From contig CAZFIM010000111.1 in assembly GCA_964519615.1 (NCBI GenBank), forward strand, positions 1 to 5,026: a stretch of DNA of 5,026 bases, in the 5' to 3' direction. Each line of letters begins with the position of its first letter. Positions within the stretch are counted from its first letter, which is position 1. Positions 1 through 5,026 of this stretch are shown in pieces. The position numbers and the translations under genes are program-made. The DNA comes from CAZFIM01 sp964519615 (GTDB taxonomy: Bacteria > Chloroflexota > Dehalococcoidia > GIF9 > UBA5629). Below the pieces are notes generated by a model. It had not been told where the DNA came from and ran no database searches. It worked only from the letters and a program-made list of their open reading frames with translations.

Positions 1-64
1 GTCGTATCTTTCGCCAGACGGCTGCTGATCTATTACTATTTTTCGGACTTCTGCGTGTGGTCAT
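1..64 (-). CDS. Start of an unidentified protein, cut by the left edge
   Basis: An ATG at 64-62 opens a frame that stays open for 21 codons to the window edge. It starts 14 bases after the stop of the DUF362 gene. An in-frame TAA lies just upstream, so this ATG is the first possible ATG start. The peptide begins MTTRRSPKNS, is strongly basic, and ends in VWRKIR at the edge. A short basic leader followed by W-R-x-I-R is how many NapH/YccM-like membrane 4Fe-4S proteins begin just before their first membrane helix, and such proteins can sit next to DUF362 genes. That reading is inference from a very short piece. No good Shine-Dalgarno sequence lies at normal distance: a GGAGG is about 25 bases away, inside the end of the DUF362 gene. 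It could also be a chance open frame, although the tight spacing favours a co-transcribed gene. Confidence 0.4.
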   Translation of the reverse strand, partial: MTTRRSPKNSNRSAAVWRKIR

Positions 65-78
65 GGTGTATTATCGGC

Positions 79-1119
79 CTAAACGGCAACCTCCTCTATC
101 TTAACCGCATCAATATCCATAATGCCGAGCCCCATAGCTGCGCCGGCGCGAATAGCGGGAATATCAGCACCGCTAAGCCCGAAAAGTGTGGCGGCATAGG
201 AGTCCGCTGCAACAATATCGGTACCGGCTATAACGGTATTAAGAATCTTTACATCATCTAGGTCTCCTCCTGTCGGGCCGTGGTTCGTGAGAATACGTAC
301 GGCATCGATGACCGTGAGTTCAGGGCGAAGCAGGCTAGTCAGATCTGCAATGCGCTGGCCGAGGTTGAAATGGAACTGATTGCGTTTTTCTATGACACCC
401 ATAAGGTTCTTCATACCAAGTGTAAGCCTGCCCAGACTATGATGCTTGGCAACGGGTACATTAATAAGTACATCGGCATCAAGTACGTCGCTGTACACGG
501 GCCAGCTCTTGATATCCAGACCTTCAGGAATATCAACCATCCTGAATTTAAGGGGGCTCATGACCTCCATCACACCCCCCACTGCCTGTACCGCCTCCCC
601 GATACCGCTGCGCTCATAGGCCTGTTCGGCGGTTCCGCCGAAAGGCAAGTCCATCACTCTCACCCTCTTTGCGCCTGCTTCCAGACTGAGGCGCACCAGC
701 GCAGCCACAACTTCAGGATTTGTAGTTGCCGCATATTCAAAGGAATGATAAGCGACGCAAATATTGGGTTTGACGATTACATCGTCACCCGTCCGAACAA
801 AACGCCCGATCCCTCCCAGAGGTTTCAGAGCGGCCTCCACCAGCCCGGCCGTATTCTGGCCGCGGGCAACCACAATATGGCTATCAGCAAGAAGGGAAGC
901 ATCGTCCGGCAAAGACAGCGGTGCAGAGCCGGGCTGCTTTTGAGTGTTAAACCTTTCTGAATCAGGCCGGACACAAGAGAGAAGAGAGAAAATACCGCCG
1001 GCGGCGGCCGCTCCCATACCTAAAGCTGTCAGACGGCGGATAAACTGGCGTCGCGACAGTGATATATCGTAAAGCGGCTTCCCGTACTGTGATTTGCCGT
1101 TATATCTGGTATTCCCCAT
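79..1119 (-). CDS. DUF362 domain protein with twin-arginine (Tat) signal, probable exported lipoprotein
   Basis: A 346-residue protein of the DUF362 family, whose biochemical role is not established. The N-terminus carries a Tat signal: S22-R23-R24-Q25-F26, then a hydrophobic stretch (about 30-48) ending in LLSC with Cys49. This suggests folded export and possible lipid attachment, although Leu at position -2 of the lipobox is not ideal. The DUF362 domain runs from about residue 80 to the end. Family-like blocks are VKPN (116-119), ATTNPE (131-136), an AGAKRVRV segment (148-155), NVPVAKHH (220-227) and LTLGMKNLMG (232-241). Only two cysteines are present (49 and 121), so the C-terminal 4Fe-4S ferredoxin module of some DUF362 proteins is absent. 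Tat export often signals a cofactor-bearing or redox-associated protein, but no cofactor site is visible. The start is the ATG at 1119-1117, with a GGGAA about 12 bases upstream. It lies 160 bases after the PlsY-like gene. The family call is firm; the function is open. Confidence 0.88.
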   Translation of the reverse strand: MGNTRYNGKSQYGKPLYDISLSRRQFIRRLTALGMGAAAAGGIFSLLSCVRPDSERFNTQKQPGSAPLSLPDDASLLADSHIVVARGQNTAGLVEAALKPLGGIGRFVRTGDDVIVKPNICVAYHSFEYAATTNPEVVAALVRLSLEAGAKRVRVMDLPFGGTAEQAYERSGIGEAVQAVGGVMEVMSPLKFRMVDIPEGLDIKSWPVYSDVLDADVLINVPVAKHHSLGRLTLGMKNLMGVIEKRNQFHFNLGQRIADLTSLLRPELTVIDAVRILTNHGPTGGDLDDVKILNTVIAGTDIVAADSYAATLFGLSGADIPAIRAGAAMGLGIMDIDAVKIEEVAV

Positions 1120-1279
1120 GCTTATACTGTTTCCCTTAGCTTATAAAGACCAACAACAAGATATATACCCTTTGTCATGGCTACTACTATACTTGTAACA
1201 TATTAAGACGTATAAGAAAAATTGAGGGTAACTCTCGGCCGCTTTCCAGTTCCGTATCATATGCAAACAAGTACTTATA

Positions 1280-1909
1280 TTACTTTCTTTTAAAATCTTT
1301 GGTAAAGTCCATAGTGTACTCAGGCGAGCTCTTTCTCCTTGTTATCTGCCAGCGTTTGATAAACTGCAGCCCCAGCAGACTGTAGGGGAAGAGAATCATG
1401 AGCAGGTCTTTGCCGCAGATAAGGAGCACCAGCGAGAGAAGTACAATGATTATCACAGTACCCAGAGTAGATTTACGAATGAAATAAAATATAAGGCCGC
1501 CGGTAGCCCCGGCGATCAGGAAGGGGTCTATGGCCAGAGAGGCGAGTACACCGTAGATTACCGTGGCTCCCAGCCCCCCCTTGAAGCGGATATACACGGA
1601 CCAGCAATGACCGGCGACAGCGGCAAAGCCTGCCGCCAGTATCACTACCTGCCAGTCTGAAATAAGCCAGGCTATAAAAACAGCGAGTGCACCCTTGCCA
1701 ACATCCAGGATAACCGCCACAAGAAAATAGTTTAATCCCAGCAGCCTGTAGACGGCTGTGGCGCTGACGTGGCCGTCTCCTTCCAAGCGCAAATCTGTTT
1801 TTCCCGCCAATCTGCCCAGAATAAAGGAAAAGGGGACCGCTCCCAGCAAATATGCAGCGGGAACAGCAAGCAGATCATAAATCGTCACATCGTTCATACT
1901 ATAGCCCAT
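1280..1909 (-). CDS. PlsY-family membrane protein with altered catalytic motifs
   Basis: A 209-residue polytopic membrane protein related to PlsY, which transfers an acyl group from acyl-phosphate to glycerol-3-phosphate at the inner membrane, the first step of phospholipid synthesis. The match covers the full family length: AVPFSFILGRL (24-34), D39-L-R41, an ATAVYRLLG block (50-58), LDVGKG (68-73), GH (100-101) and FKGG (109-112). Several signature residues differ. The family GSGNxGATN loop reads GDGHVSATA (44-52). The FKGGKGVAT loop reads FKGGLGATV (109-117), losing the second lysine. The C-terminal HRxNIxRL motif is not recognisable (FIKRWQITR, 183-191). It may therefore be a paralogue with another substrate or no acyltransferase activity, so I give no plsY symbol. 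Start at ATG 1909 with a weak GAGA upstream; the ATG at residue 5 is an alternative. It has its own candidate promoter and is separated from dctM by 397 bases. Confidence 0.85.
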   Translation of the reverse strand: MGYSMNDVTIYDLLAVPAAYLLGAVPFSFILGRLAGKTDLRLEGDGHVSATAVYRLLGLNYFLVAVILDVGKGALAVFIAWLISDWQVVILAAGFAAVAGHCWSVYIRFKGGLGATVIYGVLASLAIDPFLIAGATGGLIFYFIRKSTLGTVIIIVLLSLVLLICGKDLLMILFPYSLLGLQFIKRWQITRRKSSPEYTMDFTKDFKRK

Positions 1910-1944
1910 TCATCTCTAACAGTCGCCCAGCCGGTTTCCGAACC

Positions 1945-1950
1945 ATTATA
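1945..1950 (-). promoter_or_regulatory. Candidate -10 box for the PlsY-like gene
   Basis: The minus strand reads a perfect TATAAT here, 35 bases before the ATG of the PlsY-like gene, which would leave a short leader. No convincing -35 hexamer lies 16-18 bases upstream, where the strand is C-rich (CTCCCT). The nearest TTG (TTGCAG, 1968-1963) is only 12 bases from the -10 box. The position is right for a promoter that separates this gene from the TRAP operon, but the call rests on one hexamer. Confidence 0.35.
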
Positions 1951-2019
1951 AAACAACGAATACTGCAAGGGAGGGGAAGCGTGGCGTTCTTGTAATATCT
2001 ATAATGTAATAGGGCAATT

Positions 2020-2038
2020 GGCGGTTAAGGCGGTTTAA
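2020..2038. repeat. Short tandem repeat, two copies of GGCGGTT(T)AA
   Basis: Two adjacent copies, GGCGGTTAA (2020-2028) and GGCGGTTTAA (2029-2038), differ by one inserted T. The second copy is followed by a CGCC (2041-2044) able to pair with its GGCG. A paired direct repeat upstream of a gene can be a regulator site, but it lies about 110 bases before the start of the PlsY-like gene and upstream of its candidate -10 box. Chance is also possible. Confidence 0.3.
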
Positions 2039-2078
2039 GACGCCTGTTATAGCTTTACCGTCATGGCAAAATACTGTC

Positions 2079-2111
2079 TTGCATGAGCTTTATTCAAAGC
2101 ACAGCATGCAA
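2079..2111. other. Hairpin, 7-bp plus 5-bp stem
   Basis: TTGCATG (2079-2085) pairs with CATGCAA (2105-2111). Inside it, GCTTT (2087-2091) pairs with AAAGC (2096-2100) around the tetraloop ATTC, with a small asymmetric internal loop (A against ACAG). Neither side continues into a clean T-run, so it is not a standard intrinsic terminator. It could be an RNA structure in a dctM trailer or an intergenic repeat element. Confidence 0.45.
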
Positions 2112-2123
2112 AACCCAATAAAG

Positions 2124-2146
2124 CCGGAAATAGCGCAGCTATTCGG
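2124..2146. other. Small hairpin, 6-bp stem extended by CCG/CGG
   Basis: AATAGC (2129-2134) pairs with GCTATT (2138-2143) around a GCA loop. After a two-base bulge (GA), CCG (2124-2126) pairs with CGG (2144-2146). On the minus strand it is followed by CTTTATTGGGTTTT, T-rich but not a proper tract, so it is at best a weak secondary terminator behind dctM. Confidence 0.35.
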
Positions 2147-2189
2147 GTAACCGGTTTTATCTACAAGGTTATCTACCGCATTAAGCAGT

Positions 2190-2225
2190 AAAAAAGAAGG
2201 GGGAGATAACCGTCTTCCCGCTCCC
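2190..2225 (-). terminator. Candidate intrinsic terminator of the TRAP operon
   Basis: Read on the minus strand, GGGAG (2225-2221) and CTCCC (2205-2201) can pair across a 15-base loop, followed by CCTTC and a run of six Ts (2195-2190). It lies 82 bases past the dctM stop, where the operon should end. The stem is only five G:C-rich pairs and the loop is long, so termination may be partial. A competing pairing exists: AGATAACC (2204-2211) with GGTTATCT (2167-2174). Confidence 0.45.
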
Positions 2226-2306
2226 GTGACAATAAAACGGCAACAGAACAACGAGCAACGATTTATTCCCAATGCTCAGACCGGTAACAAAGATAAAGCT
2301 CAATTA

Positions 2307-3617
2307 TCAATGCATGAGCGTGGGCAGGNNNNNNNNNNAAAGGCTTATAGCAGGTATCGCCGCCAGCATCGCTATATGTACAATATCAGCGATAAGAAAG
2401 GTCCCGATCCCTTTAAATATAGTATTCATAGGCACGTCCTTGGCAATGCCGGCAATAACATATACGTTCAAGCCTACCGGCGGGGTGATCAAGCCTATTT
2501 CTGTCACTCTTGTCACCAATATGCCGAATAGAATGGGGTCAAAGCCAAGTGCATTGATAAGAGGAAAGAAGATGGGAGTAATCAGCAAAACGATAGCCAT
2601 GGAATCCATGATGCATCCAAGGGCCAGGTAAATAAATAGGACCAAAACCAGAATGGCAGTATCGCTGATAGGCAGAGCCGCAATCATGGTGGCAAGCTCA
2701 AAGGGTAACCGGCTTTTTGCCAGGAAATAACCCAGTATCATGGCGCCCAAAATAACGGTAAAAATCATAGCGGTCGTTTTTCCCGTTACACTGAGGCTTT
2801 CCGTCAGTGATCTCCATGACAGGCGCCTTCTGATAAGTGCAAACACAAACGCCCCGAAAGCTCCCACACCGGCTGCTTCCGTGGGGCTGAATATCCCGCC
2901 GTAGATGCCGCCAATTACCAGAATAAAGAGAAAAGCGACAACCCATGTTTCTTTTAGCGATACGATTTTTTCCCTGAAAGTGGTTTGAGGTCCTCGCGGC
3001 CCCGCCAGTGGATTCTTGGTACAGATAATAAAGATGACAATCATATAGAGGATCGCCTGCAATATGCCGGGGAGAAATCCGGCAAGAAAGAGCTTGCCTA
3101 TGGACTGTTCGGTAATGACACCGTATACGATCATAATAACGCTGGGAGGAATAAGGATTCCGATAGTACCTCCGGCGGCAACACAACCCGTTGCCAGTGA
3201 ATCATCGTATTTATATCTTTTCATCTCCGGCAGAGCAACGGTGCCCATGGTTGCCGCAGTTGCCATACTGGAGCCGCTGATGGCGGCAAAACCCGCACAG
3301 GCACCGACTGTGGCCATAGCCAGACCGCCCGGCAGATGCCCGAGCCAATTATGCACCGTATCGTAAAGAGCTTTGCTCAAGCCCGAGAAAAAACAGAGCT
3401 CGCCCATGAGTACAAACAGGGGGATAACGCTCAGATCATATGAGGAAAACGTCCGAAAAGGGACAAGCTTAATCATAGAAACTGCAGCATCGAAGTTAGT
3501 CAAATACCAGAATCCCACAAACCCTACCAGCGCCATGCCAAACCCTATGGGGATGCGCAGCATAAGTACAATGAAAAGTATACCTATCCCGATAAGTCCA
3601 ATTGTAACCGGCTCCAT
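2307..3617 (-). CDS. dctM: TRAP transporter large membrane subunit DctM
   Basis: A 436-codon frame, including four codons spanning the assembly gap, encodes the large permease subunit of a TRAP transporter. It forms the Na+-coupled transport path and works with DctQ and the binding protein DctP. Family signatures run the whole length: the N-terminal helix with RIPIGFGMALVG (21-32), the re-entrant loop ISGSSMATAATMG (113-125), GILIPPS (153-159), SPTEAAG (244-250) and GLITPPVGLNVYVIAG (375-390), within about a dozen hydrophobic segments. The start ATG overlaps the dctQ stop by one base (TAATG). A GAGGTGA ribosome site (3631-3625) lies seven bases before it, inside dctQ, which points to coupled translation. 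The tail AISL-gap-LPTLMH matches the usual DctM ending (ISLWLPxLM type), so the gene is complete apart from the undetermined codons 427-430. The substrate cannot be read from this subunit. Confidence 0.96.
   Translation of the reverse strand: MEPVTIGLIGIGILFIVLMLRIPIGFGMALVGFVGFWYLTNFDAAVSMIKLVPFRTFSSYDLSVIPLFVLMGELCFFSGLSKALYDTVHNWLGHLPGGLAMATVGACAGFAAISGSSMATAATMGTVALPEMKRYKYDDSLATGCVAAGGTIGILIPPSVIMIVYGVITEQSIGKLFLAGFLPGILQAILYMIVIFIICTKNPLAGPRGPQTTFREKIVSLKETWVVAFLFILVIGGIYGGIFSPTEAAGVGAFGAFVFALIRRRLSWRSLTESLSVTGKTTAMIFTVILGAMILGYFLAKSRLPFELATMIAALPISDTAILVLVLFIYLALGCIMDSMAIVLLITPIFFPLINALGFDPILFGILVTRVTEIGLITPPVGLNVYVIAGIAKDVPMNTIFKGIGTFLIADIVHIAMLAAIPAISLXXXXLPTLMH
2329..2338. other. 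Assembly gap (ten Ns) near the 3' end of dctM
   Basis: Ten consecutive Ns interrupt the last codons of dctM. The dctM frame continues correctly on the far side to a TGA at 2309-2307, with a family-like tail. The two flanks therefore belong together, and the true gap length is 1 modulo 3 if the reading frame is intact. Confidence 0.99.
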
Positions 3618-4153
3618 TAGTACGTCACCTCAAGCATAGTATCCTGTTCCTGTTGATAACCTACAAAGTGTGCAATTTTCTTGATAAACTCAGCAAAGAG
3701 TACCAGGGCAAGCAATAAAAGACCGAGCGCCACAGCGAATACGAAGGGATATTGAGGAATAGGCAATACCGATGACGTTATCATTGTGCCATGCTGTGTA
3801 AGCGTTTGCAGCCAGCTCCAATAGGCCATAATAGCTATCAATATACAACTGATAAGGGTAGTGATGATACCTATGATATCCTGAACGCGGTTCGGTAGAT
3901 GCCTCATTACAAAATCAACACTTACATGACCTTTGTGTATTGAACAGTAAGCAAGGCCAAATGAAACCAGGATAGCCATCATATATTCCGTCATATCGAA
4001 TGTTCCCAGAATAGGATGCCTGAACAAGCGTAGAATAACATCCGCTGCTGTCAGCAGCATCATAATCATCAATACGACGTTGCCAATCCTGTGCAATATT
4101 ACACTGGCAGTTTCCAATCCGCGGTTTACCGATCTGGCTATCCTGGTTATCAT
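3617..4153 (-). CDS. dctQ: TRAP transporter small membrane subunit DctQ
   Basis: A 178-residue protein of the usual DctQ length, with four hydrophobic segments at about 24-43, 55-72, 92-113 and 134-156. Family features are the ADVILRLFRHPILG stretch closing helix 1 (37-50), the E56 region opening helix 2, KGHVSVDFVMRHLP between helices 2 and 3 (74-87), and LPIPQYPF before helix 4 (130-137). DctQ is an essential membrane partner of DctM and is thought to hold and orient it and help dock the binding protein. The ATG lies 26 bases after the dctP stop in an AT-rich spacer. The ribosome site is weak (only a GGGT about seven bases upstream), so translation may depend on flow from dctP. The stop TAA shares its last base with the dctM ATG. 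Confidence 0.93.
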   Translation of the reverse strand: MITRIARSVNRGLETASVILHRIGNVVLMIMMLLTAADVILRLFRHPILGTFDMTEYMMAILVSFGLAYCSIHKGHVSVDFVMRHLPNRVQDIIGIITTLISCILIAIMAYWSWLQTLTQHGTMITSSVLPIPQYPFVFAVALGLLLLALVLFAEFIKKIAHFVGYQQEQDTMLEVTY

Positions 4154-4179
4154 ATTATTACCCGTTACTATTTATTTTT

Positions 4180-5026
4180 TTATTTCGCTTGAGCAATGAG
4201 CTCTTTGATTCTGTCCAGTATCTGCTGGGCTTCCGGATGGCCGGCATCGCTCATCTTCTTTACCCATGCATCCTGTATAGGCTTGCTCAACTCGGAAAGC
4301 TTTTGTACCTCTGCATCCGGCAGAGTGAATTGGGTCACATCATGGCCGCCGGCCTTGATTGCTTCATTAAGCGCGCTCAGCGGCGCATCGCCCCACCCTT
4401 TGCTCAGCATCTTGGCATTTTCTACGGTGCAAACACCGGTGATTGCCTGCTGAATATCGGCGGGCAGGCTATTCCATGTGTCATGGTTCATAGAATAGGT
4501 GAAGAAGTAAAACCCGAACGGGCCGAAGGTCTGATATTTGGTTACTTCATACAGTTTGAATGACAGATTCGCCTCATGTCCGGCGGTCATACCTTCAATC
4601 GTGCCTTTTTCAAGGTTAAGATAGGAATCGGGCATAGGGCACATCATAGGAGAAGCGCCGAGAGCTTTCAGCATTTCCGTAGGATTTGTACCTGACGTCC
4701 GCAGTTTCAAACCTTTAAAGTCATTTAATGCTTTTATCTGCTTTTTAGTGGTAATCATTGCCTGATATCCATCGCCCCACGGAGTAAGCACATGACAATC
4801 GGCAAACTCCGCCTGAACTGAAGGAAACTCCTGATAAATCTGATAGATTACAGCCCCAACAGTTTCGCAGTTAGGGAAAGGCAGACCGGGCAGACTAATG
4901 CTGTTGGCCAGTTCCGTCATCCCCGGCCAGTAGTTATGGAAACACCAGCCCATATCCACAACACCTGTTTTTACGGCTTCCCAGATATCGGGGCCTTTAA
5001 CAAGCGTCTGACCCCAGTAAGGTTCA
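4180..5026 (-). CDS. dctP: TRAP transporter substrate-binding protein DctP, N-terminus cut by the right edge
   Basis: The last 281 codons of a periplasmic TRAP binding protein, which captures the solute and delivers it to DctQM. The frame is open through the right edge: a GTG at 4959-4957 could pass for a start, but 22 further in-frame codons upstream encode family-like sequence (PYWGQTLVKGPDIWEAVKTG). With a family length of about 330-350, roughly 50-70 residues including the signal peptide are missing. The ligand-clamp signature is present as FKGLKLRTSGTNP; its Arg (codon 4701-4699) corresponds to the conserved carboxylate-binding arginine, so a carboxylate ligand is likely. ALGASPMMCPMPDSYLNLEKGTIEG-type sequence follows, then the helix KLYEVTKYQTFGPFG. 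The usual DGxENP motif is replaced by EGMTAGHEA, a variant seen in divergent DctP groups, so the ligand cannot be named. First gene of the operon; its promoter lies outside the window. Confidence 0.94.
   Translation of the reverse strand, partial: EPYWGQTLVKGPDIWEAVKTGVVDMGWCFHNYWPGMTELANSISLPGLPFPNCETVGAVIYQIYQEFPSVQAEFADCHVLTPWGDGYQAMITTKKQIKALNDFKGLKLRTSGTNPTEMLKALGASPMMCPMPDSYLNLEKGTIEGMTAGHEANLSFKLYEVTKYQTFGPFGFYFFTYSMNHDTWNSLPADIQQAITGVCTVENAKMLSKGWGDAPLSALNEAIKAGGHDVTQFTLPDAEVQKLSELSKPIQDAWVKKMSDAGHPEAQQILDRIKELIAQAK

Larger units (their letters stand above)
1910..2306. other. Gene-free spacer between dctM and the PlsY-like gene
   Basis: I see no credible coding frame in these 397 bases. 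The part nearest dctM holds the terminator candidate (2190-2225). The middle holds two hairpins (2079-2111 and 2124-2146). Further left are a short tandem repeat (GGCGGTTAA then GGCGGTTTAA, 2020-2038) and the TATAAT box of the PlsY-like gene. A second TATAAT on the plus strand (2000-2005) faces no gene. Confidence 0.6.

Noticed and set aside
280..960. Long plus-strand open frame (226 codons) opposite the DUF362 gene
   Set aside because: It lies entirely antisense to a gene with clear family motifs; its translation is rich in His, Cys and Arg with no recognisable domain, as expected of a shadow frame.
1213..1239. Possible terminator between the PlsY-like and DUF362 genes (GAGAG/CCCTC followed by ATTTTTC on the minus strand)
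   Set aside because: The stem has an A-C mismatch, only four or so pairs and a three-base loop, too weak to call.
1120..1279. Promoter for the DUF362 gene
   Set aside because: Several TATA-like words occur on the minus strand, but none has a -35 hexamer at 16-18 bases; the gene may be co-transcribed with the PlsY-like gene.
2000..2005. TATAAT on the plus strand
   Set aside because: There is no suitable -35 hexamer upstream and no plus-strand gene for it to serve.
2226..2631. Plus-strand frames running through the N gap
   Set aside because: They are antisense to the dctM 3' end, include undetermined codons, and show no protein family.
2698..3186. Second minus-strand frame (162 codons) inside dctM
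   Set aside because: Overlaps dctM in another frame; its product is Arg/Tyr-rich with no domain, while the dctM frame shows continuous family signatures.
4957..4959. GTG as the start codon of dctP
   Set aside because: The frame continues upstream to the window edge with DctP-like sequence, so the true start lies outside the window.

Overview
The window is a draft bacterial sequence (one run of ten Ns) in which every supportable gene lies on the minus strand, so transcription runs right to left. The contents suggest an anaerobic or metabolically versatile bacterium: a TRAP-type uptake system for an organic acid, a PlsY-like membrane protein, and a Tat-exported DUF362 protein. I lean weakly towards Chloroflexota (Dehalococcoidia) or a neighbouring anaerobic lineage. 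This is an impression from gene style, and no marker gene in the window settles it.

Right part (2307-5026): a complete TRAP operon order, dctP-dctQ-dctM. dctP (periplasmic binding protein) is cut by the right edge and lacks its N-terminus. dctQ (small membrane subunit) follows 26 bases later. dctM (large membrane subunit) starts inside the dctQ stop codon (TAATG) behind a strong ribosome binding site. The last codons of dctM hold the assembly gap. A candidate intrinsic terminator lies about 80 bases past the dctM stop. Together the three products would form one Na+-driven uptake system, in which DctP captures the solute outside the membrane and DctQM carries it across.

Middle (1910-2306): 397 bases without a gene. 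The stretch contains several short hairpins, short tandem repeats, the terminator candidate and a TATAAT box in front of the next gene.

Left part (1-1909): a 209-residue PlsY-family membrane protein whose normally invariant catalytic motifs are altered; then a DUF362 protein with a twin-arginine signal and a possible lipobox; then, at the left edge, the first 21 codons of a further reading frame, possibly a membrane-bound iron-sulfur protein.

Most of the window is ordinary. The strongest point for a second look is the PlsY homologue with lost active-site signatures. The structured intergenic region and the DUF362/edge-ORF pair come next. I do not see a clearly new multi-gene system.
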